Origin: Tardiphaga alba
GTDB lineage: Bacteria; Pseudomonadota; Alphaproteobacteria; Rhizobiales; Xanthobacteraceae
Length of the DNA: 64,000 nt
Reading direction: 5' to 3'
Assembly (NCBI RefSeq): GCF_018279705.1
Contig: NZ_CP036498.1
Coordinates: 1,691,001-1,755,000, forward strand
A program made the translations under genes and the position numbers. The notes below the pieces were generated by a model. That model was not told the DNA's origin. It did no database searches and worked only from the letters and a program-made list of their open reading frames with translations. Below, piece by piece: positions 25,775-34,639 of the stretch; the stretch's first letter is position 1, and each line of letters opens with the position of its first letter.

Positions 25775-25916
25775 TGGAACGCCCCCTCGCGCAAGCGTGA
25801 CTACAACCATTGGACGAGCTGAAAAGGTTGATTTGGCTGGGACTTTGCTGTCTTCAATGGGGCAAATGCGCGCCTGACGCGCGGCAAACGAATGATGTGA
25901 CCGGAGGCACCCGACG

Positions 25917-27089
25917 ATGATCCCGAACGCCCAGAGCATGTTCAACTTCGATCTCGGGGAGACCGCCGACGCCATTCGCGAGACCGTGCGTGATTTCGCG
26001 CAGAACGAGATCGCGCCGCGCGCCGAAGCCATCGACAAGAGCAACCAGTTCCCGATCGATCTGTGGCCCAAGCTCGGTTATCTCGGCCTGCACGGCATCA
26101 CCGTGGAGGAAGAGTATGGCGGGGCAGGGCTCGGCTATCTTGAACACGTCATCGCCATGGAGGAAGTGTCGCGCGCATCGGCGTCGGTCGGCCTGTCCTA
26201 TGGCGCGCATTCCAATCTCTGCATCAATCAGCTCCGTCGTAACGGCAATGACGCGCAGAAGCGAAAATATCTTCCGGGCCTGATCTCCGGCGAGCATGTG
26301 GGATCGCTGGCGATGTCCGAGCCCGGCGCCGGCTCCGACGTGGTGTCCATGAAAACCCGCGCGGACAAGAAGGGCGATCGCTACATTCTCAATGGCAGCA
26401 AGTTCTGGATCACCAACGGCCCAGTGGCGCAGACGCTGATCGTCTACGCCAAGACCGATCCCCATGGTGGCCCGCGTGGCATCACGGCTTTCATCATCGA
26501 GAAGGGCATGAAGGGTTTTTCGACCGCGCAAAAACTCGACAAGCTCGGCATGCGTGGCTCCGACACCTGCGAGCTCGTTTTCACGGATTGCGAAGTGCCG
26601 GAGGAGAACGTCCTCGGCGCCGTCGGCAAGGGCGTCAACATCCTGATGTCGGGTCTCGATTACGAGCGCGCGGTGCTGGCTGCGGGGCCGCTCGGCATCA
26701 TGCAGGCCTGCATGGATGTGGTGCTGCCCTATGTGCATGAGCGCAAGCAGTTCGGCGAACCGATCGGTAATTTCCAGCTGGTGCAGGGCAAAGTCGCCGA
26801 CATGTATGTCACCATGAACGCCTCGCGCGCCTATGTTTATGCGGTGGCGAAGGCCTGCGACCGCGGCGAGACCACGCGCGAGGATGCCGCCGGCGCGATT
26901 CTGTATGCAGCCGAGCGCGCCACGCAATGCGCGCTGGATGCGATCCAGCTCCTCGGCGGCAACGGTTACATCAACGACTATCCGACCGGACGTTTGCTGC
27001 GCGACGCCAAACTGTACGAAATCGGCGCTGGCACCAGCGAAATCCGCCGCATGCTGATCGGGCGGGAGCTGTTCACGAAGAGTGGCTAG
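25917..27089 (+). CDS. ivd: Isovaleryl-CoA dehydrogenase-like acyl-CoA dehydrogenase
   Basis: The 390-residue protein has the acyl-CoA dehydrogenase signatures [14 protein letters not shown] and [13 protein letters not shown]. It also has an early-position catalytic base, Glu250 in [15 protein letters not shown], which distinguishes isovaleryl-CoA dehydrogenases from most relatives with a C-terminal glutamate. It should oxidise isovaleryl-CoA to 3-methylcrotonyl-CoA in leucine (or acyclic terpene) breakdown, passing electrons to ETF. A GGAGG site precedes the ATG. The usual downstream partners (methylcrotonyl-CoA carboxylase and others) are absent here; a repeat follows instead. It is divergent from the P450 cluster and may share its operator. 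Confidence 0.85.
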   Translation: MIPNAQSMFNFDLGETADAIRETVRDFAQNEIAPRAEAIDKSNQFPIDLWPKLGYLGLHGITVEEEYGGAGLGYLEHVIAMEEVSRASASVGLSYGAHSNLCINQLRRNGNDAQKRKYLPGLISGEHVGSLAMSEPGAGSDVVSMKTRADKKGDRYILNGSKFWITNGPVAQTLIVYAKTDPHGGPRGITAFIIEKGMKGFSTAQKLDKLGMRGSDTCELVFTDCEVPEENVLGAVGKGVNILMSGLDYERAVLAAGPLGIMQACMDVVLPYVHERKQFGEPIGNFQLVQGKVADMYVTMNASRAYVYAVAKACDRGETTREDAAGAILYAAERATQCALDAIQLLGGNGYINDYPTGRLLRDAKLYEIGAGTSEIRRMLIGRELFTKSG

Positions 27090-27111
27090 TGATCGACGCG
27101 CCGCTGCGCGT

Positions 27112-27350
27112 GGCCTCCCTCCCCGGAGCGAAGCGACTGGGGGGCCGCCGAGCGAAGCGGAGGCGGGGGCTTGCCCCGGCGAAGCTCGAAGAGCGAAGAC
27201 GGGTGGGGTCTCTCCCCAGGTGACGTCAGCGTTTGTGGAAACACCCCACCCGTCTCAAAGCTCGCTGGACGCTCGCTTTGATCCACCTACGACGGACGAA
27301 TTCGTCCGTCGGACCCCACGGTGCGGCTTCGCCGCTTGGGGAGGGAGAAG
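27112..27350. repeat. Large composite intergenic repeat with a 22-bp perfect palindrome
   Basis: The gap between convergent ivd and the DUF2927 gene is filled by complementary blocks such as CCTCCCTCCCC with GGGGAGGGAGG, ACGGGTGGGGT with ACCCCACCCGT, and GCGAAGCGG with CCGCTTGGG-like ends. At 27290-27311 CGACGGACGAA is followed directly by its reverse complement TTCGTCCGTCG. It resembles the other paired-hairpin elements but is longer. Confidence 0.65.
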
Positions 27351-27379
27351 ATCACACAGCTTGGGCCGAGAGCAGAGCG

Positions 27380-28195
27380 CTAATCCGCGAGGTCGTTCAG
27401 CTTCGCCACCCACACGCGCACATCGGCGAGCACTTGTGGCAGCACCTTGCGGACCTCCTGCACGGTCATGCCCGCCTTGATGCGGGGATCGTAGAGGATG
27501 TTGAGCAGATACTGATCATAGATATCGAAGAAGCCCATGGAGACGTTGTCGTTGAACATCGTCCACGGCACCGAATTGGTGTCGTTGATCGGGCCGAGCG
27601 ATTGCAGCATTTCTTCATAGGCGCAGTCGTAGAAGGTAAAGTCGCCATTGTCGGTGGTGAGGATCACGTCCGAGCGTTCGATCTCGAAGGCATCGTTCTT
27701 GCGGAAGCCCGACAGGCATTGCGGATCGAGCGAGGTGCGGATCTCGTTGGCGCGGTCCTCGCCGTAGAAAGCCGACAGCGTCGGATAAAGATCGCGGTCG
27801 CGCACCAGCTTCACGGTGACATTGGCGTCGGCGCTGTTCTCCACCACGGCGATGTTGAGATGCTGCACGCGGCGGCCGATATCGGCGACCACCTTGCCGA
27901 TCTGCTTCTTGCGCTGTGCGGTGCCGCCATCGATGACGATGCGCACCGGCGTTTGATACTTGCGGATGCGGTCGACGCGCCCGGCGAGATGATATTCGGC
28001 GCCGAATGCCGTCTTCAGGAAGCCGTCGATGATCTGGGTGTCGGTGAAGCTGCGCTTCTGGTGGCGCTGATGCGCGGCGATGATCGCGGGTTCACCGGCA
28101 TGGGCCGGCTGCGGCAGCGCGATGGCAAAGAGGCCGAAGGCCGTCAGCAGGCAGAGGCTGAAACGAAAGACGTGATGGTGCGGAGGAGGGGGCAT
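27380..28195 (-). CDS. Secreted DUF2927-type protein
   Basis: The ATG at 28195 (MPPPPHHHVFRFSLCLL) gives 271 residues with a signal peptide ending at about PAHA. The mature part begins near AHQRHQKRSFTDTQIIDGFLKTAFGAE and holds the VRIVIDGG and CLSGFRK segments characteristic of DUF2927 proteins, often described as metallopeptidase-like without demonstrated activity. Two cysteines may form a disulfide. It is probably periplasmic. It converges on ivd and lies 137 bases before the next minus-strand gene's 5' side. No pathway link is evident. Confidence 0.7.
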   Translation of the reverse strand: MPPPPHHHVFRFSLCLLTAFGLFAIALPQPAHAGEPAIIAAHQRHQKRSFTDTQIIDGFLKTAFGAEYHLAGRVDRIRKYQTPVRIVIDGGTAQRKKQIGKVVADIGRRVQHLNIAVVENSADANVTVKLVRDRDLYPTLSAFYGEDRANEIRTSLDPQCLSGFRKNDAFEIERSDVILTTDNGDFTFYDCAYEEMLQSLGPINDTNSVPWTMFNDNVSMGFFDIYDQYLLNILYDPRIKAGMTVQEVRKVLPQVLADVRVWVAKLNDLAD

Positions 28196-28332
28196 TTGCC
28201 GCCAAATTCGCGCAACGCGCGTAGCGGCGCAAGCGCTCAATAGTCGCGCCCACGTAGAATTGAAGGACGCGTTATTGAAGGTCGCCGGAACGACGGTCCC
28301 GCAAGGGGCGGGACCGTCATGATGTCGCAGGA

Positions 28333-28941
28333 TCAGTTCTTCACGATCACAGTCGCTCCGACGGCGACGCGGTTGTAGAGGTCGGTGACGTCCTCATTGG
28401 TCATGCGGAAGCAGCCGGACGACACGGCCTGGCCGATGGTCTCCGGCTCGTTGGAGCCGTGGATGCGGTACAGTGTCGAGCCGAGATAGATGGCGCGGGC
28501 GCCGAGCGGATTGTCCGGGCCGCCTTCCATGTGGCGCGGCAGGTCGGGCCGGCGGCGCAGCATCTGGGCCGGCGGCGTCCATGACGGCCATTCCTTCTTG
28601 GCGGTGACGCGGTGCACGCCGCCCCAGCGGAAGCCGTCGCGGCCGACGCCGATGCCGTAGCGCAGCGCGCTGCCGCCAGGCTGGACCAGATACAGCCGGC
28701 GCTCCGCGGTATTCACCACGATGGTGCCGGGCGCGTAATTGCTCTGGAAGCCGACGGTCTGGCGCGGAATCGGGCCCGAACCGCCGCCGCCACTGCCGAA
28801 ATTGGAGAAGAAGTTCGAGAACGACGGGCTGTCGTCGACGACGAAATCCTGAGCCGCCTGGTTACGGGGGCGGGCTTCGGCAGGCAGTGCAACCGCAACA
28901 ACAGCGACTGCGACGGACAGGGCAGCAAAAAAGCGCTTCAT
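28333..28941 (-). CDS. L,D-transpeptidase (YkuD/ErfK family)
   Basis: The 202-residue exported protein has a signal peptide (to about PAEA). A low-complexity Ser/Gly/Phe linker (FSNFFSNFGSGGGGSG) follows, then a YkuD domain with the catalytic HGSN...SSGCFRM motif; the cysteine is the acyl-enzyme nucleophile. Such enzymes form 3-3 peptidoglycan cross-links or attach proteins to the wall in the periplasm. A GAGGAG ribosome site precedes the ATG. It is a standalone gene, and the 28196-28332 gap holds only a short inverted repeat (GTCCCGC...GCGGGAC). Confidence 0.88.
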   Translation of the reverse strand: MKRFFAALSVAVAVVAVALPAEARPRNQAAQDFVVDDSPSFSNFFSNFGSGGGGSGPIPRQTVGFQSNYAPGTIVVNTAERRLYLVQPGGSALRYGIGVGRDGFRWGGVHRVTAKKEWPSWTPPAQMLRRRPDLPRHMEGGPDNPLGARAIYLGSTLYRIHGSNEPETIGQAVSSGCFRMTNEDVTDLYNRVAVGATVIVKN

Positions 28942-29174
28942 GGACTCCTCGCCAGATCAGGAATGAGCCGCAGAGTGGCCACAATTCATGCCGCTTCGCA
29001 ACCCACCGCTTGGTGAGAAGCATTCCAGCTAGCGAAATGATCTCGCTCAACCATACCGTGCCCGCCCGTCCGTCGCGCATGCCTCTCGCACAAGCGTTGC
29101 GCCTGCCCCCTTTGACGGGGCGGCCGAACAATGATTGATCAACTCCGCGATTTCGCAGGAAAACTTGGAGCTGG

Positions 29175-30722
29175 ATGATGAACGGTGCGGAGAGCCTGGT
29201 ACGAACATTGGTGGCAGGCGGCGTAGATGTCTGCTTTGCCAATCCGGGAACGTCGGAAATGCATTTCGTCGCGGCGCTCGACCGTGTCGAAGGCATGCGC
29301 TGCGTGCTCGGCCTGTTCGAAGGCATCGTGACCGGTGCGGCGGATGGCTATTACCGCATGAAGGGCACCCCGGCCTCGACCCTGCTGCATCTCGGCCCCG
29401 GCCTCGCCAATGGTCTCGCCAACCTGCACAATGCCAAGAAGGCCAATTCGGGCATCGTCAACATCGTCGGCCAGCACGCCGTCTATCACATCGAGCACAA
29501 TGCGCCGCTGACCTCGGATATCGAGGGCCTCGCCCGCCCGATGTCGCAGTGGGTGCGCACCTCGCCGAGCGCCAAGACCGTGGCTGCCGACGGCGCTGCC
29601 GCCATCGCCGCCGCCAGCGGCGCGCAGGCCCAGATCGCCACCCTGATCCTGCCGGCTGACACCGCCTGGAACGAAGCCGATGGCATCGCCAAGGTGCCGG
29701 CCCCCGAGCAGCGCGCTAATTTCCACGCCCCGGCCGTCGATACCGCCGCAAAGCTCGCCAAGGAAGGCGAGACCACGCTGCTGCTGCTGACCGGTTCGGC
29801 GCTGACCGAGCAGGGCCTGGCACTCGCCGAGCAGATCGCCGGCAAGACCGGCTGCAAGGTGATTAGCCAGACCTACAATCCGCGCATGGCCCGTGGCCGC
29901 GGTCGCTTCTTCGTCGAGCGCGTGCCTTACGTGGTCGATTCCGCACTGCCGGTGTTGAAGAACTTCAAGAACATCGTTCTGATCGAAGCCAACGATCCGG
30001 TCGCGTTCTTCGCCTATCCGAACAAGCCGAGCATGCTGAAGGCCGAAGGCTGCAACGTGCACCGTATGACCGCCAATGGTGAGAACTCGGTCGCTGCCCT
30101 GGAAGCCCTGGCCAGCGCCGTCGGCGCCAAGCCGTCGGACGTCAAGCCGCAGAAGCATGCCGAACTGGTCAAGCCGACCGGCAAGCTGGACCATGCGTCG
30201 GTGGCCGCTGCCATCGCGGCCGGCATTCCCGAGAACGCCATCGTCATCGACGAGTCCATCACCACCGGCCGTGGCTTCTTCCCGGTGACCGCCGGCGCCG
30301 CACCGCATGACTGGCTGCAGAACATGGGCGGCTCGATCGGCTTCTCCACCCCGGTTGCCGTCGGCGCCGCGGTGGCCTGCCCGGACCGCAAGGTGATCTG
30401 CATGGTCGGTGACGGCTCGGCCATGTACACGCCGCAGTCGCTGTGGACCCAGGCGCGCGAAAACCTTGATGTGACCACCATCGTGTTCGCGAACCGCAAC
30501 TATCAGATCCTGAAGGGCGAGTTCGACAATGTCGGCGCCGGCGCCATGGGCAGCCGCGCGCTGGACATGTTGACGCTCGACCGTCCGCATCTCGACTGGG
30601 TGTCGCTCGCCAAGGGCATGGGCGTCCCCGGCGTCGCCGTCACGACCGCCGAGGAATTCAGCAAGGCACTCGCCGACGCGAATGCTGCGCAGGGTCCGAA
30701 GCTGATCGAAGTCCTGATGTAA
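29175..30722 (+). CDS. ThDP-dependent acetolactate synthase-like enzyme (catalytic subunit type)
   Basis: The 515-residue protein has a PYR domain with NPGTSEMHF and the activating glutamate in LFEGIVTGAADGYYR, a middle domain, and a PP domain with GDGSAMYTPQSLW...NRNYQIL for ThDP/Mg binding. It is shorter than true IlvB (about 560-600 residues) and no regulatory ilvH subunit gene follows, so it is more likely a catabolic or specialised 2-oxo acid lyase annotated as acetolactate synthase large subunit. It lacks the Ser/His pair of the mdlC-like gene at 17357. It begins after GGAGCTGG and ends near a strong bidirectional hairpin. Confidence 0.78.
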   Translation: MMNGAESLVRTLVAGGVDVCFANPGTSEMHFVAALDRVEGMRCVLGLFEGIVTGAADGYYRMKGTPASTLLHLGPGLANGLANLHNAKKANSGIVNIVGQHAVYHIEHNAPLTSDIEGLARPMSQWVRTSPSAKTVAADGAAAIAAASGAQAQIATLILPADTAWNEADGIAKVPAPEQRANFHAPAVDTAAKLAKEGETTLLLLTGSALTEQGLALAEQIAGKTGCKVISQTYNPRMARGRGRFFVERVPYVVDSALPVLKNFKNIVLIEANDPVAFFAYPNKPSMLKAEGCNVHRMTANGENSVAALEALASAVGAKPSDVKPQKHAELVKPTGKLDHASVAAAIAAGIPENAIVIDESITTGRGFFPVTAGAAPHDWLQNMGGSIGFSTPVAVGAAVACPDRKVICMVGDGSAMYTPQSLWTQARENLDVTTIVFANRNYQILKGEFDNVGAGAMGSRALDMLTLDRPHLDWVSLAKGMGVPGVAVTTAEEFSKALADANAAQGPKLIEVLM

Positions 30723-30762
30723 GCGGCAACGCTCCTACATCCGCTCAGCGGTAACGAAAAAG

Positions 30763-30792
30763 AAAGGCTCCGGAGCAATCCGGAGCCTTTCC
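30763..30792. terminator. Strong hairpin terminator between convergent genes
   Basis: GAAAGGCTCCGGA and TCCGGAGCCTTTC form a perfect 13-bp stem around GCAA. On the minus strand it is followed by a TTCTTTTTC tract, so it clearly terminates the minus-strand gene ending at 30816. It probably also serves the plus-strand ThDP enzyme gene. Confidence 0.85.
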
Positions 30793-30815
30793 ACATTGGA
30801 TCGTAAGGCGAGGGC

Positions 30816-31142
30816 TTAGTTGCCGCCACCTCCGCCGCCACCCGAGGTGCGGCCCTGGACGGCATTTGAATTACCCATGCCCGTCGTTCCGGAAGCGGAG
30901 TTCGAGCCGCCCATGGAATTCGCGTTGTTTCCTGCCTGCGATCCCGTCGCACTCGGCGCCATCTTGGAGCCGCTACGCTCCGGAACATCGACAGCCGTGC
31001 CCCGGCTGTTGGTGCCAGGCTGCGTCACGCCACTTCCTGTCGAATTCATCTGAGGCGCGTTCGGATTGGCGCCGCTCTGTGCGAATGCAGCGGGCGCGGT
31101 CATGAGCATTGCTGCAGTCGCTGCGATCAAGGTCTTCTTCAT
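30816..31142 (-). CDS. Secreted Gly/Ser/Asn-rich low-complexity protein (108 aa)
   Basis: The ATG at 31142 (MKKTLIAATAAMLMTAPAAFA) opens a typical signal peptide. The open frame runs further upstream but adds a non-signal leader. The mature 85 residues are rich in Gly, Ser, Asn and Thr and end in a run of glycines (SGGGGGGGN), which suggests a disordered periplasmic or surface protein. A promoter matching the general-stress sigma factor EcfG pattern lies 39 bases upstream, and a strong terminator follows, so it is a single-gene transcript. Similar proteins are frequent and unstudied in Bradyrhizobium relatives. Confidence 0.65.
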   Translation of the reverse strand: MKKTLIAATAAMLMTAPAAFAQSGANPNAPQMNSTGSGVTQPGTNSRGTAVDVPERSGSKMAPSATGSQAGNNANSMGGSNSASGTTGMGNSNAVQGRTSGGGGGGGN

Positions 31143-31180
31143 TGTTCGTGTCCTCTGCTGGTGTCTTCCCCTGCAGACGT

Positions 31181-31205
31181 AACAAGGCGAATCCGGACAC
31201 GTTCC
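31181..31205 (-). promoter_or_regulatory. Candidate EcfG (general stress) promoter
   Basis: On the minus strand GGAAC (31205-31201) is followed after 17 bases by GTT (31183-31181). This fits the alphaproteobacterial EcfG consensus GGAAC-N16/17-(C)GTT, with T in place of the preferred C. The -10 is about 39 bases before the ATG at 31142, a normal leader length. Confidence 0.5.
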
Positions 31206-31383
31206 GTAGTTTCCCGCCAACCGGCGAACCTATTGTCGCAGCTGGCTATTCACACTGGTGAATTGTGCGCGGTACTTGGGGAAGCTTGCATTGCAGCCAT
31301 GCGCTGAATGTTGGTGCAATCGTTGCGGGAGACAGCACGAGCCGATAAGCGATTAATTGTCACACTGTCGTCCGACGCAGAGA

Positions 31384-31653
31384 ATGTCGGCAAGAACGAT
31401 CAACAGAGGAGCCCCCGCACCGGTGAACAGCGCTATCGAATCGGTCGTCGCCGCTTACGTTCAGACAGGACAGCTCGATGTGCTGCTTGATCTGAAAGCC
31501 CATCGCGAACGATTAATGGCAACGGTTCGCGATCGCGCCGATTTCAACTTCGGCGTCCTGTTGGGCCAACTCGAAGAAGATATCGGTGCGATCGAAGGCG
31601 GCATTCGTCGCCTGCGCGCAGCCGCGGAGGCGCGCACCGATACGGATCGCTGA
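31384..31653 (+). CDS. Small hypothetical protein with a helical C-terminal half
   Basis: Possible starts are ATG 31384 or GTG 31423. The GTG has a GAGGAG purine run 12 bases upstream and may be the true start. The certain part (SAIESVVAAYVQTGQLDVLLDLKAHRERL, then DFNFGVLLGQLEEDIGAIEGGIRRLR) is amphipathic and probably a short coiled coil. There is no signal peptide. The family is not recognised. It is isolated, with a 370-base gap downstream. Confidence 0.45.
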   Translation: MSARTINRGAPAPVNSAIESVVAAYVQTGQLDVLLDLKAHRERLMATVRDRADFNFGVLLGQLEEDIGAIEGGIRRLRAAAEARTDTDR

Positions 31654-32023
31654 ACAGCGTGGGCTGGTGCCGCATGTTACGGCCCGATGCACTGAAAACT
31701 GTCTCCAAAAGATAACTATTTAAGCAAGCTATGCAGCGTTGAATCGCGTCTGCCTATTCCAATTGCAGGACAGACGGGTTATGCGAGACCGTCCTGTGAA
31801 ATCCCGGCATCGACATGCCGGAGCAAGACGAAAATCATCTTAGAAGAAGTCCAGTCATTCGACAGAGACTTCCAGACATCATCGAAAATCGACATGCGAC
31901 TATCCATCGCCGATGCGGTGAAGACGTCAGGCATGCGATGGCCAGATGATATCCAATTAATGATGCGGCGCTGATCCTGACATGTCATGGTCCGGCGTCG
32001 TCGCTTGAAACGAGGAAAAAGCT
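31654..32023. other. 370-base gap upstream of the ABC importer operon; hairpins but no gene seen
   Basis: No convincing reading frame is present. Symmetric elements include CCGGCAT-CGAC-ATGCCGG (31804-31821, perfect 7-bp arms), a GTCTG...CAGAC pair near 31750-31775, and GAAGTC...GACTTC around 31848-31875. The base composition is more AT-rich than its neighbours. It should contain the importer promoter and could encode a leader or small RNA; nothing proves either. Confidence 0.35.
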
Positions 32024-33610
32024 ATGAACAGGCGTGAATTTGCGAAGATGATGGGTGTGAGCGCTGTGGCTCTGTCCGGCATTCCGCTGGGCATTACGCG
32101 TGTGGCCGGCCAGACCAAGGGCGGTACGCTCAATACGATCATTCAGCCGGAGCCGCCGATCCTCGTCACGGCGCTGAACCAGCAGCAGCCGACGCTCACG
32201 CTTGGTGGCAAGATCTATGAGAGCCTGCTGCGCTACTCGCCGGATCTCAAGCCGCTGCCGGGTCTCGCGCAGTCCTGGGAAGTCGGCGCCGACGGCCTGA
32301 CCTACACCTTCAAGCTTTTCCCCAATGTCACCTTCCATGACGGCAAGCCGCTGACCTCGGCAGACGTCGCGTTCTCCATGACCAAGATGCTGCCGGAGAC
32401 GCATGCCCGTGCGCGCGCGATCTATTCGCGCATCGAGAGCGCCGAGACGCCCGATCCGCTCACCGTGATCTTCAAGCTGAAGGCGCCGTTCGCGCCGTTC
32501 CTCACCGCGCTCGACTGCACCACCGGCCCGATCGTGCCGAAGCACATCTATGACGGTTCGGACTACCGCAAGAACCCGGCCAATGCGCAGGCCATCGGTT
32601 CGGGTCCGTTCAAGCTGAAGGAATGGGTCAAGGGCTCCCACGTCCATCTCGTGCGTCACGAAGGCTATTACCGCAAGGACGAGCCGTATCTCGACGAAGT
32701 CATCTATCGCATCATTCCGGACGCCGCATCGCGCTCGGTGGCGTTGGAGCAGGGCAAGATCAATCTCACGCAGTGGAACGACATCGAGTTCTACGACGTG
32801 GCGCGCTTGTCCAAGCTACCGAACTACGAGATGACCACCAAGGGCTACGAGTATTTTGCCCCGCATCAGTGGCTGGAGCTCAACAACCGCGTCAAGCCGA
32901 TGGACGACAAGCGCTTCCGTCAGGCGATCGCGCACGCGCTCGATCTGAAGTCGATGGCCGCCCGCGTCTATTTCGGCCTGCCCAAGATCGCCACCGGTCC
33001 GGTGTCCTCGAAGACCCGTTTCTACGAGAAGGACGTCAAGCGTTACGACTACTCGCTCGAGAAGGCCAAGGCTCTGCTCGACGAGATGGGCCTGAAGCCG
33101 GGTGCCGACGGCAAGCGCGTCACGCTGAAGTATCTGATCCCGCCTTATGGTGAGGTCTATCAGCGCGCTGGCGAATTCATCCGTCAGTCGCTCGGTCGCG
33201 CTGGCATCGACATCCAGCTCGAAAACACCGACGTGGGCGGCTGGGCCGACAAGTTCAGCAACTGGGACTACGAGATCACCGGCAACCTCGTCTATCAGTT
33301 CGGCGATCCCGCGCTGGGTGTGTCGCGCACCTATATCTCGTCGAACATCAAGAAGGGCATCCTGTTCTCGAACACGGCCGGCTATTCCAATCCGGAAGTC
33401 GATAGACTGTTCGACGAGGCTGCATCGACCATCGACGAAGCCAAGCGTCAGGAACTCTACAGCAAGGTGCAGAAGATCCTGGTCGAGGACGTGCCGGTTG
33501 TCTGGATGTTCGAAGCCGCTTATCCGACCTTCATCGACAAGCGCCTGAAGAACGTCATCTCGACCGGCGTCGGCATCCATGAATCGTTCAGCTCGGTGTA
33601 TTTCGGATGA
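32024..33610 (+). CDS. ABC importer solute-binding protein, family 5 (peptide/nickel/opine type)
   Basis: The 528-residue protein begins MNRREFAKMMG, a twin-arginine (RRxFxK) signal, and continues with the family 5 core (TLTLGGKIYESLLRYSPDLKPLPGLA, FHDGKPLTSADVAFS, and a C-terminal VPVVWMFEAAYP). It should capture an oligopeptide or similar organic ligand in the periplasm for the permeases encoded next. It is the first of four genes with 4-13 base junctions (stop overlapping the next start at 33607), so this is one operon. The ligand is not predictable; export by Tat rather than Sec is notable. Confidence 0.88.
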   Translation: MNRREFAKMMGVSAVALSGIPLGITRVAGQTKGGTLNTIIQPEPPILVTALNQQQPTLTLGGKIYESLLRYSPDLKPLPGLAQSWEVGADGLTYTFKLFPNVTFHDGKPLTSADVAFSMTKMLPETHARARAIYSRIESAETPDPLTVIFKLKAPFAPFLTALDCTTGPIVPKHIYDGSDYRKNPANAQAIGSGPFKLKEWVKGSHVHLVRHEGYYRKDEPYLDEVIYRIIPDAASRSVALEQGKINLTQWNDIEFYDVARLSKLPNYEMTTKGYEYFAPHQWLELNNRVKPMDDKRFRQAIAHALDLKSMAARVYFGLPKIATGPVSSKTRFYEKDVKRYDYSLEKAKALLDEMGLKPGADGKRVTLKYLIPPYGEVYQRAGEFIRQSLGRAGIDIQLENTDVGGWADKFSNWDYEITGNLVYQFGDPALGVSRTYISSNIKKGILFSNTAGYSNPEVDRLFDEAASTIDEAKRQELYSKVQKILVEDVPVVWMFEAAYPTFIDKRLKNVISTGVGIHESFSSVYFG

Positions 33611-34626
33611 GCTCTACGACCATCAACAAGGGCGGCCGCGCTGGCGCGGTCGCTCTCGCCCTCGCTGGATGGGTTGTGAAATTTGTCGTGGTGGTTCTCG
33701 TCATCGCGACCTTCAATTTCATTCTCGTCCATGCGGCACCCGGCGATCCCGCTCAGGTGATTGCCGGCCAGAGCGGCGCGTCCGATGAAAAGCTGCTGGA
33801 ACAGCTCCGTGCTGAATACGGTCTCGACAAGCCTTATCCGGTGCAGCTTGCGAACTATCTCGGACGCGTGCTGACCCTGGATCTCGGCTATTCTTATCGC
33901 CAGCAGCGGACCGTTTCGTCGCTGATCATGGAGCGCCTGCCGGCCACGCTGTTGCTGACCGCGACGGCATTCATTCTGGCGCTGATTTCGGGCATCTTCC
34001 TCGGCACGCTCGCCGGCATTCGTGCGGGCAAGTGGTCGGATACGCTGCTCACCATCGTCTCGCTTCTGCTCTATGCGACGCCGGTGTTCTGGCTCGGCCT
34101 GATGCTGGTGCTGCTCTTTGCAGTGGAGCTCAATTGGCTGCCGGCCTTCGGTTATGCCACGATCGGCGTGCAGCTGTCGGCATTCGAGCGCATGCTCGAT
34201 ATCGGCAAACACATGATCCTGCCGGTGACCTCGCTGGCGGCCATCTATCTCGCGATCTACACCCGCCTGATGCGCTCGTCTGTGCTCGATGTCACGCATC
34301 AGGATTTCATCAAGACGGCCAAGGCCAAGGGCCTGAAGCAGGGTGCGATCATCATGCATCACATCCTGCGCAACGCCATGCTGCCGATCGTGACGGTCGC
34401 CGGCATGCAGGCTGGTGCGCTGGTCGGCGGCGCTGTCGTGATCGAGACCGTGTTCGCCTGGCCGGGCCTCGGCCGGCTCATCTATGACGCACTGCTGCAG
34501 CGCGACTATCCGGTGCTGCTCGGCGTGTTCCTGGTGATGTCGGTGATCGTGATCGCGCTCAATCTTCTGACGGATGCGATCTACCGGATGATCGATCCGC
34601 GCGTCTCCGTGCGTGCGGCTTCGTGA
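33607..34626 (+). CDS. ABC importer permease, DppB/OppB type
   Basis: The 339-residue protein has an N-terminal membrane helix, a periplasmic segment (APGDPAQVIAG, the DppB-type proline-rich motif), and a binding-protein-dependent transport domain of five helices with the EAA-like loop at about residues 220-250 (DFIKTAKAKGLKQG). It overlaps the receptor gene by four bases and precedes the second permease by 13 bases. It forms the transmembrane channel together with that permease. Confidence 0.88.
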   Translation: MSSTTINKGGRAGAVALALAGWVVKFVVVVLVIATFNFILVHAAPGDPAQVIAGQSGASDEKLLEQLRAEYGLDKPYPVQLANYLGRVLTLDLGYSYRQQRTVSSLIMERLPATLLLTATAFILALISGIFLGTLAGIRAGKWSDTLLTIVSLLLYATPVFWLGLMLVLLFAVELNWLPAFGYATIGVQLSAFERMLDIGKHMILPVTSLAAIYLAIYTRLMRSSVLDVTHQDFIKTAKAKGLKQGAIIMHHILRNAMLPIVTVAGMQAGALVGGAVVIETVFAWPGLGRLIYDALLQRDYPVLLGVFLVMSVIVIALNLLTDAIYRMIDPRVSVRAAS

Positions 34627-34639
34627 ACGGAAACTGGTG

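Noticed and set aside
12624..27350. Palindromic repeats considered as a CRISPR array
   Set aside because: Units are few, unevenly spaced, of several families, and lack regular spacers and cas genes.
29175..30722. Second ThDP enzyme gene as the biosynthetic ilvB
   Set aside because: It is shorter than biosynthetic IlvB and no ilvH regulatory gene follows.
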